Shown here piece after piece: positions 1-7,137 of a DNA stretch of 8,531 bases (the stretch's first letter is position 1; each line of letters starts with the position of its first letter). The translations under genes and the position numbers were made by a program. The stretch comes from Nanobdellota archaeon (GTDB lineage Archaea; Nanobdellota; Nanobdellia; Pacearchaeales; GW2011-AR1): NCBI GenBank assembly GCA_018816625.1, contig JAHIVR010000222.1:1-8531 (forward strand). Reading direction: 5' to 3'. Under the pieces are notes generated by a model. That model ran no database searches. It was not told where the DNA came from and worked only from the letters and a program-made list of their open reading frames with translations.

Positions 1-498
1 ACCGAAATCGGTGACACTATCCATGTACAAATCAGAATTACCAGGATAAACCCAATAAACTATGTTTTTGGGCCTCCAATGCCCGATTATATCGGGACAT
101 TCTTTATTCAAGAATTCGGAGCAACCGACTCAACGACGACTATCTCAAATTGGCTCCACCCCAACATTGATCATGTTATTGGTGATCCGATTAATTTGAC
201 CTATGGAGGGGAAGACGGTGGCGGATTCTATGACCGGATTATTATGCAAATCGATACGACCATCTGCAAATCAATTGATGCCGACTCTATCGCCGGATTT
301 ATCTGCCTCGACCAATCGCTTGATCGAAATACATGGTATCCCCAAGATTCAATTCGATTCTCGTCAGGGGACTTCCCTGTGTTGGACAGTCTCGCCGTGG
401 GACGGTTGCCTTTTGGAAGGTTTAGATCGCAAGTGATCGATAGCACCGATGAGGTCACTGGAATTTTCGTAACCGCAAAAGGACAGAGAGTAAAATAG
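1..498 (+). CDS. 3' part of an unrecognised, probably beta-rich phage protein
   Basis: The frame is open from the first base of the window to a TAG at 496-498, so this is the C-terminal 165 residues of a longer protein whose start lies to the left. An internal ATG at 79 exists, but the open frame before it (reading TEIGDTIHVQIRITRI) looks like ordinary coding sequence and has no Shine-Dalgarno that would favour starting at 79. The visible part is rich in Asp, Ile, Thr, Ser and Gly, with alternating hydrophobic/polar stretches that suggest beta strands, and a glycine-rich turn (YGGEDGGGF) about residues 69-77 of the visible part. I see no catalytic motif, membrane segment or coiled coil. The next gene starts 8 bases after the stop, so the two are probably co-transcribed. 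It could be a fibre, baseplate or other virion component, but that is only a guess from its neighbourhood; I do not recognise the family. Confidence 0.75.
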   Translation, partial: TEIGDTIHVQIRITRINPINYVFGPPMPDYIGTFFIQEFGATDSTTTISNWLHPNIDHVIGDPINLTYGGEDGGGFYDRIIMQIDTTICKSIDADSIAGFICLDQSLDRNTWYPQDSIRFSSGDFPVLDSLAVGRLPFGRFRSQVIDSTDEVTGIFVTAKGQRVK

Positions 499-501
499 GA
501 G
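497..501 (+). promoter_or_regulatory. Ribosome binding site for the proline-rich protein gene
   Basis: AGGAG lies 5 bases before the ATG at 507 and overlaps the TAG stop of the preceding gene (496-498). Ribosomes ending the upstream gene would be placed directly at the next start, which suggests translational coupling. Confidence 0.7.
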
Positions 502-506
502 TTGAT

Positions 507-1436
507 ATGGCACTCACTGGTGGAAAATCAAGAAAAACAAGAGGTCGATTCACTCCTCCTGATTTCGACGCGGTTGGCACTGCGGTAAATACTGAGATCA
601 AACTGCCGACGTTTGGGGCGGCTGGATTTACTTCGGGGACACAAACCGAGCCGGGGATTACCAAGCCAGTCGATTTTAAGCCACCGGAGACCCCGAAGGG
701 TGGCATGGGTGGTGTCCCGATTAGCACGACTCCACCAAAGGATTATACTGCGCCAGTCAATACCAACTTTACTGGGACGCCGACAACCTTTCAGCAGCCT
801 CCAACCTTACCGACCCAAGTGGTTCCGAAATCATATTCACCCCAAGACTTGTATGCCAATGTCGCAAAAATGATGACAAGCGCGCCCGGAACCGATCTGA
901 ACACAGCATATCAGGCGGTTTTGGCCCAAATGAAAGCGCATGGCGGATCTTCATCGTGGCCAGAAGGTGGCTTGTGGGAATATGTCAGCAAAGAATGGGC
1001 AAGAACGCACCCGACGGCACCTGTAAATCCACCGGCACAGACCAAACAACAGTTTAATTTTGAAAATTGGCAACAAGCTAACGCGCCGTTTGATTCTAAC
1101 TCGGCTGGTGAGAAGCTCTTAACTAGCCGCGAGTTCAAACAAAAGTTCGGCGTCACTTATCGGGGAACCGGCACCAAGCCGGTATGGATGTCGGATGAGT
1201 TGTGGGGCGCACTTACTGGCCCAAATGGTAACGATGCAAACCCAATGTATCCTCGGTGGATGGCTGGGGCCAGAAATCAGTATCGCGCATACGAAGAACA
1301 GGTTAAAGCATTTATGGTAAATAACGGGCCTGCCCCGCCGGGATTTTTGAGAGAATATGGCACTTACGGCGACGATAATCCACCCGTAGTTCCTCCAATA
1401 TTCTTTAGACCACCAGTAGGAGGACAAACATCATAG
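507..1436 (+). CDS. Proline/threonine-rich hypothetical phage protein, 309 aa
   Basis: ATG start with AGGAG 5 bases upstream; stop TAG at 1434-1436. The first about 12 residues are basic (GGKSRKTRGR). Residues 13-112 form a low-complexity Pro/Thr/Gly segment with repeated PP and TP pairs, likely disordered. Residues about 113-147 look helical (LYANVAKMMTS, then AYQAVLAQMKAHGG). A tryptophan-rich stretch at about 151-169 includes LWEYVSKEWARTHP. The section around 185-275 contains several Trp and aromatic residues and may fold, and the last 35 residues are again proline-rich. There is no signal peptide or membrane helix. I do not recognise the family. The disordered proline-rich arms flanking small ordered blocks resemble virion-associated or linker proteins, and the position just ahead of the head genes fits a structural role, but function is not shown by the sequence. 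It is followed by the largest gap in the window, so it may end a transcription unit. Confidence 0.8.
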   Translation: MALTGGKSRKTRGRFTPPDFDAVGTAVNTEIKLPTFGAAGFTSGTQTEPGITKPVDFKPPETPKGGMGGVPISTTPPKDYTAPVNTNFTGTPTTFQQPPTLPTQVVPKSYSPQDLYANVAKMMTSAPGTDLNTAYQAVLAQMKAHGGSSSWPEGGLWEYVSKEWARTHPTAPVNPPAQTKQQFNFENWQQANAPFDSNSAGEKLLTSREFKQKFGVTYRGTGTKPVWMSDELWGALTGPNGNDANPMYPRWMAGARNQYRAYEEQVKAFMVNNGPAPPGFLREYGTYGDDNPPVVPPIFFRPPVGGQTS

Positions 1437-1644
1437 TCTTGTGTTCTATTCTCTGTGTATGTTTTCTAAGCTGATTTAAGAAAAAGAAAAAGAAAAACAA
1501 GAAAAAGAAAAAGAAAAAGAACGAAAAACGTACGAAAAAATCGAGGCGCGTGTTTGCAACTATTTTAAAAAACCCGTAAGTCGTTGGGGCCGTATAGTAA
1601 CATTATGTAAACATTTGAGCTAACTTGGTGTGTTGGGGCAAATT
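1437..1644 (+). other. Gene-free spacer ahead of the portal gene
   Basis: This 208-base stretch is the only sizeable non-coding gap in an otherwise compact block. It starts with a T-rich segment (1437-1477), continues with the GAAAAA repeat (1478-1540) and ends with a mixed segment (1541-1644) leading into the portal start. I find no ATG- or GTG-started reading frame with a good ribosome site inside it and no tRNA-like fold. A weak AT hairpin (TTTTCT 1462-1467 with AGAAAA 1479-1484) is visible, but no GC stem followed by a T run, so I cannot call a terminator. TTGCAA (1554-1559) and TATAGT (1593-1598) resemble promoter boxes but are 34 bases apart, so they do not form a standard sigma70 promoter. 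Its position suits a late promoter, leader or packaging signal; that is inference only. Confidence 0.6.
1478..1540 (+). repeat. GAAAAA hexanucleotide tandem repeat (homopurine tract)
   Basis: Guanines at 1480, 1486 and 1492, then 1501, 1507, 1513 and 1519, are each followed by exactly five adenines except at the last unit's edge. This gives two arrays of period 6 separated by a 9-base irregular unit (GAAAAACAA). Two degenerate ACGAAAAA copies follow at 1521-1528 and 1532-1539. From 1478 to 1521 the + strand is purine except for C1498. The repeat lies wholly between genes. A period of 6 is not in phase with the DNA helix, so simple A-tract bending is not the obvious explanation; replication slippage or selection for a binding or leader element are both possible. 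Confidence 0.9.
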
Positions 1645-3873
1645 ATGGCTATTTGGCGAGATATACTAAAAGAAAAAGACGACAAAAAAGTCGTGGATAC
1701 CATCAATGAGGACTTCCGGGAGTCTCAGGATGCCCGCAATTCAAAGAATCAGGAATTCCTTAATCACTTGAAGGTCTTTCACTTAGTCGGACTTGAAGAT
1801 GATCTAAGCACTGTCCCGTTCGCCAGTTCAGATGACGGCAGGGAATCATTGCGCAATATGATGTATTCTGAGGGCGAACCAATACGCAACACGTTCTACC
1901 CGCCGTGGGCCAGAGCGATGATCCTGACAGCTTGGGCTAAGATAACGACCGCTCTCATCCCAAATCGAGACAAGTTCGTTGGTGTTGAACCAGTTGACCT
2001 GGGTGATCGAGAAACCGCCGACAACTGGCAGTCCGTTGCCCACGAGCTATATCGACAGATTAGCTACGCTGACGAAGTAAGTCTGGCTGTTATCACTGCT
2101 CTGCTTGCTGATGCCTGTGTAATGTTCACTGGTTGGAAAGTCCGACCGGCGGCCATCCCGATTATCCATAGCAAAAGCGACCCGCAGACAGAAGTTGAGG
2201 AATTCCTGAGAACCGGAGAATTCCCGAAACAGAACAAATTTGAATTCCAGATCAAGGCAGACGGTATTTCTTTGCCCGACTATCGAGTAATCAACCCGTT
2301 CAATATGCGCCCCGACCCGAACATGAGCCACGGACAATTTGACGATGCTAATGCTCTGTATTTCGGTGTCACGGCCAAAGTGCCGAAAAATGTGATCTAT
2401 CGCATGGTGGAGAACAAGCAATTCTCTGAATGCGAAATCACCAGTGGCGGAAAACTCAAAATCGGCAAAATAGTAGTCGAGGATGACGAAGCGTGTGATG
2501 CCAACGAAATTACCAACGACCACGAAGCGGTTCTTAAAAGTGACCTGAACGCTCCGAATGCAGAAGAAAATCTAGAGTCGGGGAGCGAGAATCATTTCAG
2601 GGTGGATTATTACTATCAGCAATTCAATGTTGTGATTGTCATTAACAAGAAATATCTCGCCCACAAGAGACAGACTATCGGTTGGCCGTTTATCAAAGTG
2701 GTCACTTACGAGAATCTTGGGATGTTCTCCGGGTCGCCGCTGATGCGCGACTTGATGCACATCCAATTTGATATCACCTCAATGATCCGTCAGAGGCGAA
2801 ACCGACAGGACAATGCTGCTTACCCCCGCCCAATGATTGACGCCGACCAATTCAGCAGCTTAGAAGAGGCTGAGGATGCTCTAAACGGCGATCCTGACAC
2901 CCCGATCATCTATCATGGGATGCGGGCAATGGGTAAAATCGAGCCGATCAAATATCTAATTAACAACACCCCACAAGATGATACTGCAATAGAAACTCAG
3001 ACTGAAATGCGTTGGGGTGAGATGGTTGCAGGGTTTACCGATAATTCGACTGGTGCAGATCGACCGGGTAATAGATCGGCGACTGAGGCCAAGTTAATGG
3101 ACATGGGGATGACAACCAGACTGCAAAAGGTTGTCGGAGATATGTCGGCGGGGTTAATCGAAAAGGCGACATACAACCTCTACAATTTGACTTTGATGCA
3201 CCTTCAGGGGCCGATTGCAGTGGCAATTGCCGGGGCCGACGGGCTGAAATACCGGGAACTCGGCAAAGAAGCGTTCATGTTTGCGAAGCCTCCAAAAATC
3301 AGGGCACTTGGCCCGACCAGCGTATCCGAGCAAGCCGCCGATCTGGACAAGTTTATGGAAGGACTGAAGATAGTCACTCAGTTACCGCAGTTCGCACAAC
3401 GACTGAAGGTTGTACCAATAATGCGAGAATTGTTTACCAAGTTAGGTGTCGATACTCCTGAAGCATTGTTGACCCTTGAAGATGGTGGTGAATGGCAGCC
3501 ATCACCAGGACAGGAGATTATGCTGATGGCAATGGGGGCGCAGGCTCCGATCACAATGCCGATGGCGGCCACGGCCAACGAGAGGTTAATGGCTATCCAG
3601 CAGTTTATTCAAACGCCACGCTTTAGCAAATTAGAGGATGCGGTCAAGGGCCAAATCATGCAGAGGGCGCGTGATTACTTCCAGATTAAGCAACAGTCTA
3701 TGGGTGGCGGTAAACCGTTGGCTGGGGCCACACCGGATCAAGAACGACCCGGCCCAAGCCCAACCGCTCCGAATAATTCAATGGCGTCGGTAAACTCGGC
3801 TCCGATGCCCGGACAGACGGGCCCCGGTAGCGGAGTAGGTGCGGCAGGCCCGATACCCGGAGGTGGTGGATGA
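1645..3873 (+). CDS. Portal (head-to-tail connector) protein, 742 aa
   Basis: The portal forms the dodecameric ring at one capsid vertex through which DNA is packaged and ejected. I chose ATG 1645 because GGGG (1635-1638) sits 6 bases upstream and the protein then begins MAIWRDILKEKDDKK; an in-frame GTG at 1630 would add five residues. The length of about 740 matches large P22- or T7-type portals. The N-terminal half has mixed helix and strand with an early FYPPWARAMILTAWAKI helix (about 86-102). About residues 310-420 include WPFIKVVTYENLGMFSGSPL followed by a long helix with MIRQRRNRQDNAA, typical of portal wing and stem regions. The motif GADRPGNRSATEAKL near 469-483 resembles the conserved R-x-A-T-E segment in portals. 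From about residue 687 to the end the chain is Gly/Pro/Ser-rich and probably disordered. It is followed by scaffold and capsid genes, which supports the call. Family identity is from motif and order, not from a search. Confidence 0.86.
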   Translation: MAIWRDILKEKDDKKVVDTINEDFRESQDARNSKNQEFLNHLKVFHLVGLEDDLSTVPFASSDDGRESLRNMMYSEGEPIRNTFYPPWARAMILTAWAKITTALIPNRDKFVGVEPVDLGDRETADNWQSVAHELYRQISYADEVSLAVITALLADACVMFTGWKVRPAAIPIIHSKSDPQTEVEEFLRTGEFPKQNKFEFQIKADGISLPDYRVINPFNMRPDPNMSHGQFDDANALYFGVTAKVPKNVIYRMVENKQFSECEITSGGKLKIGKIVVEDDEACDANEITNDHEAVLKSDLNAPNAEENLESGSENHFRVDYYYQQFNVVIVINKKYLAHKRQTIGWPFIKVVTYENLGMFSGSPLMRDLMHIQFDITSMIRQRRNRQDNAAYPRPMIDADQFSSLEEAEDALNGDPDTPIIYHGMRAMGKIEPIKYLINNTPQDDTAIETQTEMRWGEMVAGFTDNSTGADRPGNRSATEAKLMDMGMTTRLQKVVGDMSAGLIEKATYNLYNLTLMHLQGPIAVAIAGADGLKYRELGKEAFMFAKPPKIRALGPTSVSEQAADLDKFMEGLKIVTQLPQFAQRLKVVPIMRELFTKLGVDTPEALLTLEDGGEWQPSPGQEIMLMAMGAQAPITMPMAATANERLMAIQQFIQTPRFSKLEDAVKGQIMQRARDYFQIKQQSMGGGKPLAGATPDQERPGPSPTAPNNSMASVNSAPMPGQTGPGSGVGAAGPIPGGGG
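3859..3863 (+). promoter_or_regulatory. Ribosome binding site inside the portal gene's end
   Basis: GGAGG, encoded within the last glycine codons of the portal gene, lies 6 bases before the ATG at 3870. The start overlaps the portal stop in an ATGA arrangement, so the next protein is probably made by coupled re-initiation. Confidence 0.75.
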
Positions 3874-4244
3874 TTAGCGAAAAAGGTCAGGCAATAAAGG
3901 AAATCAAGACTGGAATGCTCCACGATTTGTTTGAATTCAACCCTTGGTTGAAAGGGTTTATCCAGCATTTGAATGATGTTATTACTGACGCAGACATGAA
4001 ATGGGCAGGGGTTAAACTCGACAATACAAATGAATTGATGGAACTTCAAGCGATTAAGCGAGTGGCGACCAATACACTCGCCCGCTTTGAAGATGACGCA
4101 TATAACCAAGCGAAGAAGATTTACGAAGCGAAAGAAATATCCAAGCGTCCTACCAGTGGCCGGGGAGCGACGAGTAATGTCCGGTTCGTACCGGGTAGCA
4201 TTGCAACACGTCCGAAATCTGAGACTGGGGTAGCGCACAACTAA
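3870..4244 (+). CDS. Small unrecognised head-module protein, 124 aa
   Basis: ATG start overlaps the portal stop by 4 bases with GGAGG 6 bases upstream; stop TAA at 4242-4244. The protein looks mostly helical. Residues 1-35 include LHDLFEFNPWLKGFIQHLNDV. Residues about 50-92 form a longer amphipathic helical stretch rich in Glu, Lys and Ala (ELMELQAIKRVATNTLARFE). The last 30 residues are basic, Gly/Ser/Thr-rich and probably flexible (RPTSGRGATSNVRF). There is no signal peptide or membrane segment. Small helical proteins between portal and scaffold genes are common in tailed phages and often go unnamed. A role as portal partner or assembly helper is plausible from position, but I do not recognise a family. 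Confidence 0.85.
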   Translation: MISEKGQAIKEIKTGMLHDLFEFNPWLKGFIQHLNDVITDADMKWAGVKLDNTNELMELQAIKRVATNTLARFEDDAYNQAKKIYEAKEISKRPTSGRGATSNVRFVPGSIATRPKSETGVAHN

Positions 4245-4256
4245 AAGGAGTACAAG

Positions 4257-5057
4257 GTGGAAGTAGACCAATTAATCCCAAATCCAGAAGCAGAGCCGAA
4301 AGCAACACCAGACGCCGGGGCTGATGCCCCCGTGGTTAATCCGCAGGATAGTATCGTCAACTGGCTACATGAGGTGACAAAGACTACTGACACCGCAAAG
4401 GCACAAAAGACTATTGAGAACCAAGTGTCTTTGCTGGGAACTCAAGGCCAGGAATTAGGCGATCTTCGTGCGACGTTAGCCGAGCTGAAGGGCGTCGTCA
4501 AAAGTCTCGCTGACGGGAAAGTAGTGGATTCGCAGACCATGAAATCAGTCGGTGAAGGCATCTTCACGGATGAAGCTGAAGAAAATGCGGCAGAAGAGCT
4601 AAGCACCAATCCTCTAAAGTTTATGACTAAAACGCTCATACCTGCGATAGAAGAGCGTTTTGCCAAAGCTGTAGGGATGGCTGTCGAATCCGCGACGGCC
4701 CCGGTGAAAGCTCAACAACAACAGGTAGCAACTGAGCGGTATCAATCCCAGATGAAAGAAAAGTACAAAACATCTTGGGACGCGCTCTCCGGCCGGCGGC
4801 GGGAGTTATTTACCGCTGCGGATTCCGGGACTCTCGGAGCAGAGGAGTTTTACCAGTTGGCTGCGCTCGGTTATGAAATCTGGACTCGTGGTTTACCGGG
4901 GACTACTACACCGGGAACTCCAGACAATGTACCAATCTCCCCTGTAGGAGCGGCAACGGGTATACAAACTCAAACGACACCGGCGGTCGCAAATCAAGAC
5001 GCCAAAAACCTGATGAGTATACTTGATGAGATCGACAACACCATGCCGGGAATATAG
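4257..5057 (+). CDS. Putative capsid scaffolding protein, 266 aa (GTG start)
   Basis: Scaffold proteins template assembly of the capsid shell and are lost before DNA packaging. Start is GTG 4257, with AAGGAG at 4245-4250 6 bases upstream; no ATG sits nearby in frame. The N-terminus is acidic, Pro/Ala-rich and probably disordered (residues 1-35). Residues about 37-90 are a likely helical or coiled-coil region (TLAELKGVVKSLAD). Residues about 100-175 continue with acidic then glutamine-rich helices (VKAQQQQVATERYQSQMKEK). A helical block with SGRRRELFTAADSGTLG follows at about 176-195, then a Thr/Pro/Gly linker at about 214-245 and a short final helix (NLMSILDEIDNTM). Scaffolds usually have a short C-terminal capsid-binding helix, which would fit, though theirs is often basic and this one is acidic. 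The place between the portal and major capsid genes is the main evidence; the primary sequence alone is not diagnostic. Confidence 0.68.
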   Translation: MEVDQLIPNPEAEPKATPDAGADAPVVNPQDSIVNWLHEVTKTTDTAKAQKTIENQVSLLGTQGQELGDLRATLAELKGVVKSLADGKVVDSQTMKSVGEGIFTDEAEENAAEELSTNPLKFMTKTLIPAIEERFAKAVGMAVESATAPVKAQQQQVATERYQSQMKEKYKTSWDALSGRRRELFTAADSGTLGAEEFYQLAALGYEIWTRGLPGTTTPGTPDNVPISPVGAATGIQTQTTPAVANQDAKNLMSILDEIDNTMPGI

Positions 5058-5083
5058 GGGAGTATTTTAAAGGATTATAAGTT

Positions 5084-6325
5084 ATGCCGTATACAGCACC
5101 AACATTAAATGCTGGCGCGGTAGGTATGTATGCTGGCGGTGGTGCAGGTAAAGCCATCTCGTCTGACGGCGTTCCATTAAATGTAGCCGAAGAAATGGCG
5201 AAGTGGTGGGAGCATGAACATCCGACAGCAAGTCTAGTCCAAAGAATTCGGAAGGTTCCGACACCACAGGAGACATTTTCACACCTCGAAGACAAGGAAG
5301 TCCCCGACTGGGGCACTTACGACGGGTTGGATGAATCCTCGGTTAGTAACCTTTTATTCCTGACTGCCGCATTGGGTGGCAAAGCCGATTATCTTCGGTT
5401 GCAGTTTAACGATCAGCTGTACAACCCAAGAGCGGGAGACTGGCGAATTGTTTGGAACAACTCAGATGGCAATGTGACTGGATTGCAAACCGGCGCGACT
5501 GTTTACATCAAACCGATGGGAACTGCCGGGGCGTTGTGGAAACGTGGGGACAGGTATATTCGATACTCGAATGCCTTCCCTGAAGGAAACATCGCTGGCA
5601 AGTCGATCCATACCAAGAAGGACAAGATCACTGGTAAAGTCCAGACGATCAGGACTTCTTCTGAGTTGACCTACCCTGTTGCCGCAACTCCGATGCTTGG
5701 GGAAAAGAATGAGCGGACATATCAGATGGCGAAAATGCGCAGACTGCATAAACGCTTTGTGTCTCGCCCGCTCTTTCTCGGCCCCGTGGCAGAGGAGATT
5801 TCCGACACAGTAACGGACTGGGGACACAAGACATCAGGCGGTCTTATGGGAACAATCAATTCCCATAAATGGTTGCTTGACGGCAAGTTGTATTTCGACG
5901 ACTTGGCCTCGTTCCTTACCAGTCCCATGTACTGGTGTGGGGAAGATTGTATTTTAGCTACATCTCAGCGGGTAATCAACATCATCACTGGTTGGGGACA
6001 ATCATCCGTCCGCATTTCTCAGAACGAGAAAATGTGGGGACGGAACGTGACAGCGTTGCTCATTAACGGCAAGCGTCTCGGATTGTTCCACGAAAAGTTG
6101 TTTGATGAAGACCCGATCCTGAGCAGAAAAGCGGTTTTCCTTGATCCTAAGAACGTCCTGTATCGCCCGCACGTTGGGAACGGAATCAACTTTGACACTG
6201 CTGTCCACATGAACATCTTGAAAGAAGATGGCGTGGAGCGGTTCAAAGATGAGATTCGCACCCACATGGGATACGAGTTCTGGGTCGAGGGGTCGTTTGC
6301 CCTAATCGAAAACATCGAATACTAA
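5084..6325 (+). CDS. Major capsid protein, HK97-fold type, 413 aa
   Basis: This is the probable shell-forming subunit. ATG 5084 has AAAGGA (5069-5074) 9 bases upstream; stop TAA at 6323-6325. The N-terminal 30 residues are Gly/Ala-rich. Residues about 35-165 carry alternating strands and short helices. Residues 259-275 (NSHKWLLDGKLYFDDLA) and the long run that follows show the order seen in SU10-like/DUF5309-type capsid proteins: a helix near the deposited-data site TSPMYW, strands with NEKMWGRNVTALLINGKR, then AVFLDPKNVLYRPH, and a final strand block ending MGYEFWVEGSFALIEN. That assignment is from my memory of the family pattern. There is no obvious N-terminal protease-processed delta domain, which agrees with a separate scaffold gene just upstream. 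Length about 410 fits the class. Neighbours (scaffold before, likely decoration protein after) agree. Confidence 0.82.
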   Translation: MPYTAPTLNAGAVGMYAGGGAGKAISSDGVPLNVAEEMAKWWEHEHPTASLVQRIRKVPTPQETFSHLEDKEVPDWGTYDGLDESSVSNLLFLTAALGGKADYLRLQFNDQLYNPRAGDWRIVWNNSDGNVTGLQTGATVYIKPMGTAGALWKRGDRYIRYSNAFPEGNIAGKSIHTKKDKITGKVQTIRTSSELTYPVAATPMLGEKNERTYQMAKMRRLHKRFVSRPLFLGPVAEEISDTVTDWGHKTSGGLMGTINSHKWLLDGKLYFDDLASFLTSPMYWCGEDCILATSQRVINIITGWGQSSVRISQNEKMWGRNVTALLINGKRLGLFHEKLFDEDPILSRKAVFLDPKNVLYRPHVGNGINFDTAVHMNILKEDGVERFKDEIRTHMGYEFWVEGSFALIENIEY

Positions 6326-6339
6326 GAAGGGAGATAGTC

Positions 6340-7131
6340 ATGGCTAGTGCAGATCAATGGACAGAATATAAGTCCTTAGCGTTTACGGCTGTCGATACCT
6401 TCCCGATGATGAAGGTTTGGTACGACGGGCCGTATGACTTTGCAAAATTCGACAACCCCACCACCGATTTGAAGGGCTGGGCGGATGACACCGACGGAGC
6501 GACTACTGTGGCGTTATGGGGCGTATCCGGGGTATTGGACACAACCGATGCCCTCTATAGCTCCTACGGTGAATCGTGCGACATGATTAACGCGCACGAA
6601 GCAACGGGCTGGCATTGTCGATTGGTTGGTGCTGAGCGGGCGGATTTGCTTTACAGCGCCGCTACAGTGCGGACAGCTATCGACATCGCTGGGCCCACCA
6701 CTTGCAAAGACGCCGAGATCGAAGTTTACGACGACAGCAGTGCGTACAAAAACGCTTCCAATGACTTCTTCTTCTCTGTTGGGTTGACCAATGAAGGTCT
6801 CCATAGCGACAACTGGGGGAGTCAGATTGAGTTGTTGAGCTACAGCGTGATTTTAACATTTGCCGCTGATGCACCGACAATCAAGGTTTATGACGTTGAT
6901 GACGATAACAAGACTGCTGGCGCTGAGATTTTTTCGGTGTTATCCGCCGCAACGACTGTAAACCAAACAAAGATCAAAGGGGTTGACTGGGATACACTCA
7001 TTACTCCAGTCGGTCATCGCATGATCTTGCGTTGTGATAACGTGACAGTGATGACGGCACCAACGATCAACGTACAATACGCAATTCATCACAGAGGGCC
7101 TAAAAAGGGTTCTTATATTTCGATTGCGTAA
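6340..7131 (+). CDS. Putative capsid decoration/accessory protein, 263 aa
   Basis: ATG 6340 is preceded by AAGGGAG (6327-6333) with a 6-base gap; stop TAA 7129-7131. It starts 14 bases after the major capsid stop, the usual place for a decoration or cement protein that binds the outside of the shell. The sequence is rich in Asp, Thr, Ala and Val with many short alternating beta-like stretches (for example TVALWGVSGVLDTTD, QIELLSYSVILTF, APTIKVYDVDDDNK) and few long helices. It has four cysteines, including two near residues 80-95. There is no signal peptide or membrane segment. The C-terminus is basic (HHRGPKKGSYISIA). A beta-sandwich fold is inferred, not shown. Alternatives are a head-fibre or second capsid component. 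I do not recognise a named family, so the function rests on position and composition. Confidence 0.6.
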   Translation: MASADQWTEYKSLAFTAVDTFPMMKVWYDGPYDFAKFDNPTTDLKGWADDTDGATTVALWGVSGVLDTTDALYSSYGESCDMINAHEATGWHCRLVGAERADLLYSAATVRTAIDIAGPTTCKDAEIEVYDDSSAYKNASNDFFFSVGLTNEGLHSDNWGSQIELLSYSVILTFAADAPTIKVYDVDDDNKTAGAEIFSVLSAATTVNQTKIKGVDWDTLITPVGHRMILRCDNVTVMTAPTINVQYAIHHRGPKKGSYISIA

Positions 7132-7137
7132 TCATCA

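Noticed and set aside
1167..1183. Hairpin ACCGGC/GCCGGT inside the proline-rich gene
   Set aside because: Only 6 bp and within coding sequence; such stems arise by chance and no T run follows.
1554..1598. Possible sigma70 promoter (TTGCAA and TATAGT)
   Set aside because: The boxes are separated by 34 bases instead of about 17, and no better-spaced pair is present, so I do not call a promoter.
1605..1614. Inverted repeat ATGTAAACAT as a possible operator
   Set aside because: Only 4 bp per arm, expected by chance in AT-rich spacer DNA, and present once.
2047..2523. 158-codon open frame on the minus strand
   Set aside because: It lies wholly inside the portal gene, has no plausible ribosome site and its translation has no recognisable protein character; it is a shadow of the coding strand.
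3738..4271. 177-codon open frame on the minus strand
   Set aside because: It runs across the portal end, the 124-residue gene and into the scaffold gene, all of which have good starts and ribosome sites on the + strand.
4317..4330. Hairpin GGGGC-TGAT-GCCCC early in the scaffold gene
   Set aside because: A 5-bp stem in coding sequence with mismatches just outside; no supporting context.
4906..5316. 136-codon open frame on the minus strand
   Set aside because: It crosses the scaffold/capsid gene junction and conflicts with two well-supported genes.
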